Origin: Actinomycetales bacterium UBA1383
GTDB lineage: Bacteria; Actinomycetota; Actinomycetes; Actinomycetales; Actinomycetaceae
Assembly: GCA_002305415.1 (NCBI GenBank)
Contig: DBQX01000022.1
Span: 1-64,000, forward strand
Direction: 5' to 3'
DNA length: 64,000 nt
The notes under the pieces were generated by a model, which searched no databases, was not told where the DNA came from, and saw only the letters and a program-made list of their open reading frames with translations. The position numbers and the translations under genes are program-made. Each line of letters starts with the position of its first letter. Position 1 is the first letter of the stretch. Shown here in pieces: positions 34,788 through 43,202 of the stretch.

Positions 34788-36014
34788 AGCGACAACAGCA
34801 TGCGGGTCGACCTGCTCACCCGCGAATACCCCCCGAAAGTCTACGGCGGCGCCGGCGTGCACGTGGAGGAGCTCTCCCGCGTGCTGCGTGACCACATCGA
34901 CGTGCGCGTGCACTGCTTCGACGGACCCCGGGAGCCCGGCGCCGTCCCCGACGGCGTCACCGGCTACTCCGACCTCCCCGACCTCGCGGACGCGAACGCC
35001 GCGATCCGCACCCTCGGCGTCGACCTCGCGATGACGGTCGGAACCGCCGGGACGGACCTGGTCCACTCCCACACCTGGTACGCCAACATGGCGGGCCACT
35101 TCTCGAAGCTGCTGCACGGGGTCCCCCACGTGGTCTCCGCGCACTCCCTCGAGCCGCTGCGCCCCTGGAAGGCCGAGCAGCTCGGCGGCGGGTACCGCGT
35201 GTCGAGCTGGGCGGAGAAGACCGCCTACGAGGCCGCCGACGGGATCGTGGCGGTCTCCAACGGCATGCGCGACGACATCCTCCGGTGCTACCCGGCCATC
35301 GACCCCGCGAAGGTCGAGGTCATCCACAACGGCATCGACCTCTCCGGCTGGGTCGCTCCCGCGAAGGACGACCCGGAGCGCCTCGCCACCCTCGCCGAGT
35401 ACGGCATCGACGAGTCCAGGCCGCTGATCGTGTTCGTGGGCCGCGTCACCCGGCAGAAGGGCCTGCCCTACTTCCTGCGGGCCGCCGAGCAGCTCCCCGC
35501 GGACGTCCAGCTGGTGCTCTGCGCGGGCGCCCCGGACACGCCGGAGATCGCGAAGGAGGTCGAGGGCCTGGTCGAGAACCTGCAGTCCAAGCGCGACGGC
35601 GTCGTCCTCATCGAGAAGATGCTGCCCCGGAAGGAGCTCGTGGCGATCGAGTCGGCCGCGACGACGTTCGTGACGCCGTCGGTCTACGAGCCGCTGGGGA
35701 TCGTCAACCTGGAGGCCATGGCCGTGGGCATCCCGGTCGTCGGCACCGCGACTGGCGGTATCCCCGACGTGATCGTCGACGGCGAGACCGGCTACCTCGT
35801 GCCGATCGAGCAGGTGCAGGACGGCACCGGCACCCCGATCGACCGGGAGAAGTTCGAGGCCGACCTGGCCGCGACGCTCACGAAGATGGTGTCCGACCCC
35901 GAGCGGGCGAAGGCGATGGGCGTGGCATCCCGGAAGCGTGTCGAGGAGCACTTCTCCTGGGACGCGATCGGCCTGCGCACCGTCGAGTTCTACGCGAAGG
36001 TCCTCGGCCGCTGA
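34785..36014 (+). CDS. glgA: Actinobacterial glycogen synthase / alpha-maltose-1-phosphate synthase (GT4)
   Basis: 409 aa from GTG 34785; ATG 34800 is an alternative. The GT4 architecture has an N-terminal RVDLLTREYPPKVYGGAGVHVEEL with the Lys/Gly substrate loop, then VGRVTRQKGLPYFLRAAEQL and the EPLGIVNLEAMAVGIPVVGTA motif (EX7E). In mycobacteria the homologous glgM makes alpha-maltose-1-phosphate from ADP-glucose and glucose-1-phosphate. Divergence from glgC, which supplies ADP-glucose, supports this role. A strong hairpin terminator follows. Confidence 0.92.
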   Translation: MSDNSMRVDLLTREYPPKVYGGAGVHVEELSRVLRDHIDVRVHCFDGPREPGAVPDGVTGYSDLPDLADANAAIRTLGVDLAMTVGTAGTDLVHSHTWYANMAGHFSKLLHGVPHVVSAHSLEPLRPWKAEQLGGGYRVSSWAEKTAYEAADGIVAVSNGMRDDILRCYPAIDPAKVEVIHNGIDLSGWVAPAKDDPERLATLAEYGIDESRPLIVFVGRVTRQKGLPYFLRAAEQLPADVQLVLCAGAPDTPEIAKEVEGLVENLQSKRDGVVLIEKMLPRKELVAIESAATTFVTPSVYEPLGIVNLEAMAVGIPVVGTATGGIPDVIVDGETGYLVPIEQVQDGTGTPIDREKFEADLAATLTKMVSDPERAKAMGVASRKRVEEHFSWDAIGLRTVEFYAKVLGR

Positions 36015-36021
36015 CACGACA

Positions 36022-36059
36022 CGCGGATGGCCCCGGCTGCCGTGCCGGGGCCATGCGCG
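36022..36059 (+). terminator. Hairpin terminator after glgA
   Basis: A perfect 11-bp stem (36027-36037 with 36044-36054; ATGGCCCCGGC and its complement) has a 6-base loop. After one mismatch, four further pairs (CGCG/CGCG) extend it. There is no U-run, as is common for terminators in high-GC actinobacteria. Confidence 0.75.
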
Positions 36060-36105
36060 TCTCCGCGGGCCGATGCTCGGGCGGTGCCGTCCCGCGCGGG
36101 CGCGA

Positions 36106-36120
36106 TAGGTTAGGCCCATG
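36106..36120 (+). promoter_or_regulatory. Leaderless promoter of the orphan ABC ATPase
   Basis: TAGGTT (36106-36111) is followed by six bases and the ATG at 36118. Confidence 0.55.
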
Positions 36121-36906
36121 CCCGCAGTGCTCCAGCTCTCGAACGTCACCGTCCGGCGCGGGAACAAGGAGATCCTCCACGACGTGTCGTGGGAGGTCCT
36201 CGACGGCGAGCGCTGGGTGATCCTCGGACCCAACGGTGCGGGCAAGACCACCGTCATCCAGCTCGCCTCCGGGCGGATGTTCCCGACCCGCGGATCCGTC
36301 ACCATCCTCGGCGACCGGCTCGGGACGGTGGACGTGGCCGAGCTCCGCACGCGCGTCGGCCTCGCCTCGGCGGCCCTCGCGGAACGGATCCCGGGGACGG
36401 AACCGGTGCTCGACGTCGTCCTCACGGCGGCCTACGGGATGACGGGCCGCTGGCGGGAGGACTACGACGAGGCGGACGTGGCGCGGGCGCGCGAGTTGCT
36501 GCACGCGTTCGGCATCGCACACCTGGAGGGACGGAAGTTCGCCACCCTGTCGGAGGGGGAGCGCAAGCGCGCCCAGGTGGCGCGTTCCCTCATGAGCGAC
36601 CCCGAGCTCCTCATCCTGGACGAGCCCGCGTCGGGGCTCGACCTCGGCGGCCGCGAGGTGCTGCTCGCCGCACTGGCCGACCTCGCCGTCGACCCGCATG
36701 CCCCGATCCTGGTGCTCGTCACCCACCACGTGGAGGAGATCCCGCCCGGTTTCACCCACGGCATGCTCATGCGTGAGGGCCGGGTGGAGGCTGCCGGGCC
36801 CCTGGCGGAGGTGATGACGTCCGCGCACCTGTCGCGGGCGTTCGGGATCGACCTCGAGGTCGAGGGGCACGAGGGCCGGTTCGCGGCGTGGGCGCGGCGG
36901 GCCTGA
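36118..36906 (+). CDS. ABC transporter ATP-binding protein without adjacent permease
   Basis: 262 aa. Walker A GPNGAGKTTV (about residues 40-49), signature LSEGERKRAQVARSL (Glu in place of Gly) and Walker B LLILDEPASGLDLGG are present, with H-loop VTHHVEE. The variant signature resembles the YlmA/ModF-type soluble ATPases. No membrane partner gene is adjacent, so it may work with a distant permease or in a non-transport role. A GC hairpin follows the stop. Confidence 0.85.
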   Translation: MPAVLQLSNVTVRRGNKEILHDVSWEVLDGERWVILGPNGAGKTTVIQLASGRMFPTRGSVTILGDRLGTVDVAELRTRVGLASAALAERIPGTEPVLDVVLTAAYGMTGRWREDYDEADVARARELLHAFGIAHLEGRKFATLSEGERKRAQVARSLMSDPELLILDEPASGLDLGGREVLLAALADLAVDPHAPILVLVTHHVEEIPPGFTHGMLMREGRVEAAGPLAEVMTSAHLSRAFGIDLEVEGHEGRFAAWARRA

Positions 36907-36923
36907 CCCCCGTGCAGCGGGGG
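36907..36923 (+). terminator. Short GC hairpin after the ABC ATPase
   Basis: CCCCCG (36907-36912) pairs with CGGGGG (36918-36923) around a 5-base loop, directly behind the stop codon. It may be a weak terminator. Confidence 0.4.
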
Positions 36924-36936
36924 GCGGAGGCTCGCG

Positions 36937-36963
36937 TAGAGTGGACCCGGAGGGAGGGTTCGC
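36937..36963 (+). promoter_or_regulatory. Promoter and RBS of nfeD-SPFH
   Basis: TAGAGT (36937-36942) is a -10 candidate. Unlike most promoters here it is followed by a purine-rich RBS (GGAGGGAGGG, about 36949-36958) before GTG 36965. Confidence 0.45.
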
Positions 36964-36964
36964 C

Positions 36965-37414
36965 GTGGCATGGATGTGGTGGCTCGGTATCGCGCTGATC
37001 CTCGGGGTCGTGGAGCTGGTCACCGTCGACCTCATCTTCATGATGCTGGTCGGCGGTGCCCTGGCCGCGATGATCGTGGCGCTGCTCGGCCTGCCCGCGT
37101 GGGTGCAGGTGCTGACCTTCGCGATCGTGTCCTGGGCGCTCCTCCAGCTCGCCCGCCCCGCCGCGAAGGCGTGGCTCGAGCGGACCACCCCCGAGACCAA
37201 GACCAACGTCGACGCCCTGATCGGCCGCAGCGCGCGCGTCGTGCTCGAGGTGACCGAGGACGCCGGCCGTGTCAAGCTCGGGGGCGAGGTCTGGACGGCG
37301 CGCAGCGCCACGCGCGGTGAGGCCTTCGCCGTCGGCGAGGACGTCGTCGTCACCGCGATCAACGGTGCCATCGCGATGGTGGCCCGGCCCGAGCCCCGTG
37401 GCGACATCCACTGA
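36965..37414 (+). CDS. NfeD-like membrane protein
   Basis: 149 aa from GTG 36965. It has two or three N-terminal membrane segments (about residues 3-60, GIALILGVVELVTVDLIFMMLVGG) and a C-terminal OB-fold domain (about 85-140, LIGRSARVVLEV ... GEVWTARS). This is the short NfeD form, encoded as usual next to an SPFH-domain gene; the two proteins cooperate in membrane microdomains. It lacks the serine-protease domain of long NfeD proteins. The SPFH gene follows after 24 bases with RBS AAGGAG. Confidence 0.88.
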   Translation: MAWMWWLGIALILGVVELVTVDLIFMMLVGGALAAMIVALLGLPAWVQVLTFAIVSWALLQLARPAAKAWLERTTPETKTNVDALIGRSARVVLEVTEDAGRVKLGGEVWTARSATRGEAFAVGEDVVVTAINGAIAMVARPEPRGDIH

Positions 37415-37438
37415 CCCCCCCACGAAGGAGAACCCCAA

Positions 37439-38665
37439 ATGGACGCCGGCCAGATCATCCTGTGGATCATCCTCGCCCTGTTCGTGATCTTCGTGATCAC
37501 GGCGATCTCGCGAGCGGTGCGGATCGTGCCGCAGGCGGTCGCACTGATCGTCGAGCGGCTGGGCAAGTTCCAGACCGTCATGTACGCCGGGCTGCACTTC
37601 CTGATCCCGTTCGTGGACCGGGTGCGCGCGGGCGTGGACCTGCGCGAGCAGGTGGTCTCGTTCCCGCCGCAGCCCGTGATCACCTCCGACAACCTGGTGG
37701 TGTCGATCGACACGGTCATCTACTTCCAGGTGACCGACCCCAAGGCCGCCACCTACGAGATCGCGAACTACATCCTCGGCATCGAGCAGCTCACCGTCAC
37801 GACGCTGCGCAACGTGATCGGCTCGATGGACCTCGAGCAGACCCTCACCTCCCGTGACCAGATCAACGGCCAGCTCCGTGGCGTGCTCGACGACGCGACC
37901 ACGAAGTGGGGCATCCGCGTGAACCGCGTGGAGCTGAAGGCGATCGACCCGCCCGCCTCGGTGCAGGGCTCCATGGAGCAGCAGATGAAGGCCGAGCGCG
38001 ACCGGCGCGCGGCCATCCTCACCGCGGAGGGCGTCAAGCAGTCGCAGATCCTCGAGGCGGAGGGCGAGAAGCAGTCCGCCATCCTCCGCGCCGAGGGCCA
38101 GGCCCAGGCCGCGATCCTGCGGGCGCAGGGTGAGTCGCGGGCCATCCTCCAGGTCTTCGACGCGATCCACCGCGGCAACCCCGATCCCAAGCTGCTGGCC
38201 TACCAGTACCTCCAGACCCTCCCCAAGATCGCCAACGGGAACTCCTCGAAGATGTGGATCGTGCCCACCGAGTTCACGACGGCGCTCGAGTCGATCGCGC
38301 GCGGCTTCGGCGGCGTGCCGGACGGCGGCGCCCCCGTCGAGGCGGCGTCGAGCCCCGTGGACTTCGGTGCCCAGGGTCCCGGCATGCTCGAGGACCTCGC
38401 GAACACCGCCCTGCAGGACCCGGGTGAGGCGCTGCGCGAGGCACGCTCGGAGAGCGCCCGCGCGACGGCCGACGCGTCGGAGGCCGGCGAGGGCACCGGC
38501 ATGCCGTTCTCGCGGACCGCCGAGGCGGGGCTGCGACCGGCCGAGCTGGAGCCCGAGCCCCCTCGGGGCCCGTGGCGCCCCGACGAGGACCGCCCGCACC
38601 GCCATGCCAGGCCTGAGGGCGAGCAGCAGCAGCCGTCGCCGGAGGAGTTCTTCCGGCCCCAGTGA
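37439..38665 (+). CDS. SPFH/band 7 domain protein (stomatin/QmcA-like)
   Basis: 408 aa. One N-terminal membrane segment (about 5-24) is followed by the band 7 domain (IVERLGKFQTVMYAGLHFLIPFVDRV ... ITSDNLVVSIDTVIYFQVTDP), then a coiled coil with AEGEKQSAILRAEGQ repeats. The C-terminal ~110 residues are a charged, Pro/Gly/Arg/His-rich tail ending in EEFFRPQ that is not part of the conserved family. It probably oligomerises at the cytoplasmic membrane with the NfeD partner. Its TGA overlaps the next gene's GTG. Confidence 0.92.
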   Translation: MDAGQIILWIILALFVIFVITAISRAVRIVPQAVALIVERLGKFQTVMYAGLHFLIPFVDRVRAGVDLREQVVSFPPQPVITSDNLVVSIDTVIYFQVTDPKAATYEIANYILGIEQLTVTTLRNVIGSMDLEQTLTSRDQINGQLRGVLDDATTKWGIRVNRVELKAIDPPASVQGSMEQQMKAERDRRAAILTAEGVKQSQILEAEGEKQSAILRAEGQAQAAILRAQGESRAILQVFDAIHRGNPDPKLLAYQYLQTLPKIANGNSSKMWIVPTEFTTALESIARGFGGVPDGGAPVEAASSPVDFGAQGPGMLEDLANTALQDPGEALREARSESARATADASEAGEGTGMPFSRTAEAGLRPAELEPEPPRGPWRPDEDRPHRHARPEGEQQQPSPEEFFRPQ

Positions 38666-39498
38666 TCATCGAGGTCACGGACCCGGAGGATCCGCGGGTC
38701 CACGAGTACACCCACTTGACCGACGTCGCGCTGCGGCGTGTCCTCGAGCCTGCCGCGGGACTGTACCTGGCGGAGAGCTCCACCGTGATCCGCCGTGCCG
38801 TGGCAGCCGGGCACAGCCCGCGGTCGCTGCTGCTGGCGCCGCGCTGGCTCGAGTCGGTCGCGGACATCCTCGTGACGGTCGGAGGGGCGCCGGACGGCGG
38901 TGCGGTCCCTGTCTACCTCGCGCCCGAGGAGCTGCTGCGGACCATCACGGGCTTCCATCTGCACCGCGGGGCCCTCGCCGCCATGCACCGCCCGGCACTG
39001 GGCACGGTCGGCGAGGTGCTCGCCCGGGCCCGGGGTGGCGCCGGGGCGCGACGCGTCGTCGTGCTGGAGGACATCGTCGACCACACCAACGTGGGCGCCG
39101 TGGTGCGCTCCGCGGCGGCCCTCGGGGTGGACGCCGTCCTCGTGACCCCGAGGTGTGCGGATCCGCTCTACAGGCGGGCGGTTCGCGTGTCGATGGGCAC
39201 GATCTTCCAGGTTCCCTGGACGCGCATCGACCCGTGGCCGGGCGGGATCGACCTGCTGCACTCCCTCGGCTTCACCGTGGCCGCGCTCGCGCTCGGAGCG
39301 GACACGGTCCCGCTGGACGAGCTCGCCGCGCGGCCCCCGGAACGGCTGGCCCTGGTCCTCGGGACCGAGGGCGACGGGCTGGCATCCCGGACGATCGCCC
39401 GCGCCGACCTCGCCGTCAGCATCCCGATGGCGGGTGGCGTGGACTCGCTGAACGTGGCGGCCGCGGGGGCGGTGGCGTTCTGGGCCACCCGCACCTGA
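38662..39498 (+). CDS. SpoU/TrmH family RNA 2'-O-methyltransferase
   Basis: 278 aa from a GTG overlapping the SPFH stop. The N-terminal substrate-binding domain precedes the SPOUT trefoil knot: motif 1 VVVLEDIVDHTNVGAVVRSAAALG, motif 2 VLGTEGDGL and motif 3 SIPMAGGVDSLNVAAAGAVAFW. It methylates ribose in rRNA or tRNA; the exact site is unknown. The end of this unit is followed by a separate promoter for the heliorhodopsin gene. Confidence 0.92.
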   Translation: MIIEVTDPEDPRVHEYTHLTDVALRRVLEPAAGLYLAESSTVIRRAVAAGHSPRSLLLAPRWLESVADILVTVGGAPDGGAVPVYLAPEELLRTITGFHLHRGALAAMHRPALGTVGEVLARARGGAGARRVVVLEDIVDHTNVGAVVRSAAALGVDAVLVTPRCADPLYRRAVRVSMGTIFQVPWTRIDPWPGGIDLLHSLGFTVAALALGADTVPLDELAARPPERLALVLGTEGDGLASRTIARADLAVSIPMAGGVDSLNVAAAGAVAFWATRT

Positions 39499-39510
39499 CC
39501 GCGCGCCATC

Positions 39511-39548
39511 GTCACGACGCGGCGTCGCACCTGTAGGGTGGCGCCATG
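39511..39548 (+). promoter_or_regulatory. Leaderless promoter of the heliorhodopsin gene
   Basis: TAGGGT (39534-39539) ends six bases before ATG 39546. A weak -35 (GTCACG, 39511-39516) lies at the ideal 17-base distance. The gene therefore appears to have its own transcript and to lack an SD sequence. Confidence 0.5.
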
Positions 39549-40310
39549 TCGACCCGCACCATCACCCCTGCCGAACAGGGCAGGTTGCGCACCCTCAACC
39601 TCGCCGCCGCCGCGCTCCACCTCGGGCAGGCCGTCGCCGTCGTGGTGCTCGCCAACGACTTCGTCATCCCGATCACCGCCGCGTACCTCGCAGGCCCGCC
39701 CGGTACCCCGCCCGCGCCCGCCCAGACGCTGGCCGACCTCTCGACCGGGCTCGCCGTCGCGGGCTTCCTGTTCCTCTCGTTCCTCGCCCACCTCATCGTC
39801 TCCACGGTCTGGTTCCGGAACTACATCGGGGACCTTTCCCACCAGATCAACCGGGCGCGGTGGGTGGAGTACTCGCTCTCCTCGACCCTCATGATCGTGA
39901 TCATCGCCCAGCTGGTGGGCATCACGGACGCGAGCGCCCTGATCGGGATCGCCGGGGCGAACGTCTCGATGATCCTGTTCGGCTGGCTGCAGGAGAAGTA
40001 CGAGGAGGCCGGCGGGGGCGGGTGGCTCCCCTTCCTCTTCGGCTGCATCGCCGGGATCGTCCCGTGGCTCGCCATCCTCGTGTACACGATCGCGCCGGGA
40101 TCCGACGCCGAGCCCCCCACCTTCGTCTACGCGATCGTGGTGTCCCTCTTCCTGTTCTTCAACGTCTTCGCCCTGAACCAGTGGCTGCAGTACCGCGCGA
40201 AGGGGCGCTGGGCCGACTACCTCGTGGGCGAGCGCGGCTACATCATCCTCAGCCTCGTGGCCAAGTCCCTGCTCGCCTGGCAGGTCTTCGGCGGGACACT
40301 GGCCGCCTAG
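39546..40310 (+). CDS. Heliorhodopsin
   Basis: 254 aa with seven predicted membrane helices (about 16-40, 64-90, 105-127, 130-150, 160-181, 191-215, 229-250). The retinal Schiff-base lysine is K240 in SLVAKSLLAWQ, and the counterion is E108 in RWVEYSLSSTLM; both motifs are diagnostic for heliorhodopsins and differ from type-1 pump rhodopsins. H25 and H82 match the conserved histidines H23 and H80 of HeR 48C12. The long extracellular loop between helices A and B (about 41-63) is also typical. Helix orientation is inverted relative to other rhodopsins in this family. The photosensory role is unresolved. Convergent with the ybaK gene (4-base overlap). Confidence 0.96.
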   Translation: MSTRTITPAEQGRLRTLNLAAAALHLGQAVAVVVLANDFVIPITAAYLAGPPGTPPAPAQTLADLSTGLAVAGFLFLSFLAHLIVSTVWFRNYIGDLSHQINRARWVEYSLSSTLMIVIIAQLVGITDASALIGIAGANVSMILFGWLQEKYEEAGGGGWLPFLFGCIAGIVPWLAILVYTIAPGSDAEPPTFVYAIVVSLFLFFNVFALNQWLQYRAKGRWADYLVGERGYIILSLVAKSLLAWQVFGGTLAA

Positions 40311-40894
40311 CCCACGCCCAGGTCCTCGACCACCTCACTGCCCGCGACCTCCGCGAGGAGGGCGCCCGGCAGCAGCAGCTTGGACCCGCGCACGCCCGAA
40401 CCGATGATCGCCCACCCGGTGGTCACGCGCGTGTCCAGCAGCAGGCGCCACCGCCCTTCGCCGACCGGCAGCCCGATCGGCGTGATGGCACCGAACTCCA
40501 TCCCCGAGGCCGCCACCGCGAGGTCCATGGGCCAGAAACTGGCCTTCCGGACGTCGAGGAGCCGCTTGACGCGGTTGTTCACGTCCGCCCGCGTCGTCGC
40601 ACGCACCACGCACGCGGCGACGCGCTCCTCCCCGGCCCGGCGGCCCGCCACGATGACGCAGTTCGCGGACAGCGCCAGGTCAAGCTCGTAGCGTTCGGAC
40701 ATGGCGGCGGTGTCGGCATGGTCCGGGTCGATCCGTGCGACGAGGACGTCCCGCGCCGCGGATGGGACGCGCCGCGCCAGCTCGCCCAGGCCGGCGGCCA
40801 CCGGGGCCCCCAGCAGGTCGGGGGCCGCGACCGCGGGCACCCAGGTGAGGGTGCCGAGCCGTGCGGTGCCGTCGGGGAGGAGGGTCGGTTCCAT
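40307..40894 (-). CDS. YbaK/aminoacyl-tRNA deacylase domain protein
   Basis: 195 aa from ATG 40894, preceded by GAGGAG. The C-terminal two-thirds match the YbaK/ProX fold: LSANCVIVAGRRAGEERVAACVVRATTRAD, the Lys-containing DVRKASF strand, and MEFGAITPIGLP, the conserved Gly/Pro segment of the editing pocket. The domain hydrolyses mischarged tRNA (Cys- or Ala-tRNA-Pro). The first ~50 residues are an extension typical of actinobacterial members. It is last in the PEBP-pabBC-trmL-ybaK run. Confidence 0.88.
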   Translation of the reverse strand: MEPTLLPDGTARLGTLTWVPAVAAPDLLGAPVAAGLGELARRVPSAARDVLVARIDPDHADTAAMSERYELDLALSANCVIVAGRRAGEERVAACVVRATTRADVNNRVKRLLDVRKASFWPMDLAVAASGMEFGAITPIGLPVGEGRWRLLLDTRVTTGWAIIGSGVRGSKLLLPGALLAEVAGSEVVEDLGVG

Positions 40895-40902
40895 GGTGCT
40901 CC

Positions 40903-41364
40903 TCACGTCCCGGCCGCGAAGCCGTGCTGGCGCCACGCCTCGTAGGTGGCGATCGCGGCGGCGTTGGACAGGTTCAGCGACCGGATCCCCGGCAGCATCG
41001 GGATCCGGACCCGGTCGGTCACCCGGGGGTCGTCGACGATCTCCCGCGGCAACCCGTCGGGCTCGGGACCGAACAGGAGCGCGTCGCCCGACTCGTAGGA
41101 GATGTCGGTGTAGCGGGTGGCGCCTCGGCCCGTGAACGCGAAGAGGCGGCCGGGGAGCGCGGCGACGGCGTCGTCGAACGTGGCGTGGACGACGACGTGC
41201 GCGAGGTCGTGGTAGTCGAGGCCCGCGCGGCGCAGGTGCGCATCCGTGAGCACGAAGCCGAGCGGCTCCACGAGGTGCAGGGTCGCGCCTGTGCAGGCCA
41301 CCATCCGGATCGCGTTGCCCGTGTTGGGCGGGATCCGCGGCGAGAAGAACACGACGTGGAACAC
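40903..41364 (-). CDS. trmL: tRNA (cytidine/uridine-2'-O)-methyltransferase TrmL
   Basis: 153 aa from GTG 41364. This is a minimal SPOUT enzyme: VFFSPRIPPNTGNAIRMVACTGATLHLVEPLGF at the N-terminus, LLFGPEPDGLPREIV in motif 2 and RIPMLPGIRSLNLSNAAAIATYEAWRQ in motif 3. It methylates the wobble base ribose (position 34) of tRNA-Leu isoacceptors. The start sits seven bases after TAGGCT, so a leaderless internal promoter is likely in addition to readthrough from pabBC. Confidence 0.94.
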   Translation of the reverse strand: MFHVVFFSPRIPPNTGNAIRMVACTGATLHLVEPLGFVLTDAHLRRAGLDYHDLAHVVVHATFDDAVAALPGRLFAFTGRGATRYTDISYESGDALLFGPEPDGLPREIVDDPRVTDRVRIPMLPGIRSLNLSNAAAIATYEAWRQHGFAAGT

Positions 41365-41377
41365 GCGGGCCAGCCTA
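41362..41377 (-). promoter_or_regulatory. Leaderless promoter of trmL
   Basis: On the minus strand TAGGCT (41377-41372) overlaps the pabBC stop codon and lies seven bases before GTG 41364. Confidence 0.5.
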
Positions 41378-43177
41378 CCGGGGACGCGTGAGGTGCCCTC
41401 CACCGGTCGGGGCGGGAAGGACCACGGCGGGACACCAGCCGCGCAGGCTGTTGAGGAACGCCACCTCCTGCGCGCGGGCGAGGTCCTCGACGCGCAGGGG
41501 GGCCTCGCGCAGCCGTCCGGATTCCAGCAGCTCCTCCCGGAGGGTACCCGGCAGCAGGCCCACCGCGGCGGGCGGGGTGAGCCACGCACCGTCGAGGAGG
41601 AGTGCGAGGGTGCCCGTCGTGCACTCCGTGAGCTCCCCGGCGGGCGTGTGGCCGATGAGGTCGAAGGCGTCGCCTGCCGGGCCGAATGCCGCCCAGTGGG
41701 CTCGGTGGGTCGTCTTGTTGACGATGACCGGGCGCAGGAAGCCCGCCGTGTCCAGCGGGGTGTTCGCGAGGCGCAGCCGTACCGGCAGGGGAGTGACGGG
41801 AGCCGGGGTGACCTCGACGGCGACGCCGTCGCGGCCCACCCGCAGGCGCACCCGCAGCCGCCCGGCCGGGTGCGCCGACGCCGTGGCCGCCAGGCGCGCG
41901 GCGACGGCGTCGGCGTCGAGGGGGAGGTCGAAGGCGGCGCAGGTGCGGGCCAGGCGGCGGAGGTGCCGGTCAAGGCGCGCGATCCGCCCGTCCTCCAGCA
42001 GCATCGTCTCGAGCGCCTCGAGTGGGACGCCGCCGAGGAAGCGCTGCTTCGCGCGCCACTCCTCCTCCTCGACCACGGGGTCGGAGTCTGCGACGACCCC
42101 GCTGCCGATCCCGCACACGAGGGTGCCGCCCGAGGCGTCGACGGTGCGGATCGGGACGTTGAAGATGGCCTCCCCACCGGGCCGGATGACACCGAGGGCT
42201 CCGCAGTACCAGCCACGGGGCGCCGGCTCGAGCGACCTGATGACCTCCATCGCCCGCACCTTGGGCGCGCCGGTCACCGAGCCGCAGGGGAAGAGGGCGC
42301 CCATCACCTCGGCGAGTCCGGTGCGGGGGCGGGTGCGGCCGGCGACCGTGGAGGTCATCTGCCAGACGGTGGGGAGCTCCAGCAGTTCGAAGAGCGCCTC
42401 CACGCACACCGAGCCCGGCTCGCAGATCCGGCTGAGGTCGTTCCGGAGCAGGTCGACGATCATGAGGTTCTCGGCGCGGTCCTTGGGGCTCCCGCGGAGG
42501 GCGGCGGCCGCGGCGGCGTCCGCCGCCGGTCCCCTCCCGCGGGCGGCGGTCCCCTTCATCGGCTGGGTCCGCAGGACACCCGAGGCGGGGGAGAACGAGA
42601 AGAAGAGCTCGGGGGAGACACTGAGCGCTCCGGCGTCACGCAGGAACACCGCGTAGCCACCCGGCTGGGCGGCAGCGAGTGCCGCGAACAGGGTGAAGAG
42701 CTCCGGGCCGGGGAGGCTGCGCAGCCGGGTGGTGAGGTTGACCTGGTAGCAGTCGCCGGCGGCGATGTGGGCGCGCACCGCTGCGATCGCCTGCCGGGGT
42801 TCGAGAGGGCGGGCGGAACCGAAGCGGCGGTCGTCGCGCCAGTCGAGGGCGGGCAGGGGAGGGGAGCCGGAGGGCCACGGCTCTGGGTCCCCCTCCCAGG
42901 CCGCGAAGTGCGCCGCGGGCTGGGGAGAGGGTTGGGTGGCCTGGGCCGCGTCCCAGGCGCCCGCCGCCTCGTACCGCAGCCCACCGAGCACCCACGCCCC
43001 GGCTCGCGCCAGCGCGTCGGCCCGCGCGACCACCTCGGGGACCTCGGCGGGTGTCGCGGCCACCAGCGTCCACCCCGGCTCGCGACGGAACGCGCCGCGG
43101 ATCCGCTCCGCGGCGCGGCGACGCGGGTCGGTGGGGACGTCGAAGGCGGCCCGGATGTACTGCTCGGGTGACGTCAC
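41375..43177 (-). CDS. pabB: Fused aminodeoxychorismate synthase component I / aminodeoxychorismate lyase (PabB-PabC)
   Basis: 600 aa from GTG 43177. The N-terminal chorismate-binding domain (about 1-390) has GDCYQVNLTTRLR, RTQPMKGTAARG, GSPKDRAENLMIVDLLRNDLSRI and CGIGSGVVADSDP. The C-terminal domain (about 395-600) is a class IV PLP lyase, with LETMLLEDGRIARLDRHLRRL, the PLP lysine in VIVNKTTHRAHW and EVAFLNSLRGW. Together they turn chorismate plus ammonia into p-aminobenzoate for folate; the glutaminase PabA is not encoded in this window. Longer upstream frame is a shadow of the PEBP gene. Confidence 0.92.
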   Translation of the reverse strand: MTSPEQYIRAAFDVPTDPRRRAAERIRGAFRREPGWTLVAATPAEVPEVVARADALARAGAWVLGGLRYEAAGAWDAAQATQPSPQPAAHFAAWEGDPEPWPSGSPPLPALDWRDDRRFGSARPLEPRQAIAAVRAHIAAGDCYQVNLTTRLRSLPGPELFTLFAALAAAQPGGYAVFLRDAGALSVSPELFFSFSPASGVLRTQPMKGTAARGRGPAADAAAAAALRGSPKDRAENLMIVDLLRNDLSRICEPGSVCVEALFELLELPTVWQMTSTVAGRTRPRTGLAEVMGALFPCGSVTGAPKVRAMEVIRSLEPAPRGWYCGALGVIRPGGEAIFNVPIRTVDASGGTLVCGIGSGVVADSDPVVEEEEWRAKQRFLGGVPLEALETMLLEDGRIARLDRHLRRLARTCAAFDLPLDADAVAARLAATASAHPAGRLRVRLRVGRDGVAVEVTPAPVTPLPVRLRLANTPLDTAGFLRPVIVNKTTHRAHWAAFGPAGDAFDLIGHTPAGELTECTTGTLALLLDGAWLTPPAAVGLLPGTLREELLESGRLREAPLRVEDLARAQEVAFLNSLRGWCPAVVLPAPTGGGHLTRPR

Positions 43178-43202
43178 CGCGCCGGTGTCACATCCCGGCC
43201 CG

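Noticed and set aside
39546..40310. Proton-pumping type-1 rhodopsin
   Set aside because: The sequence has the heliorhodopsin motifs RWVEYS and AKSLLAWQ and lacks the helix-C DTE/DTD-type pump motif.
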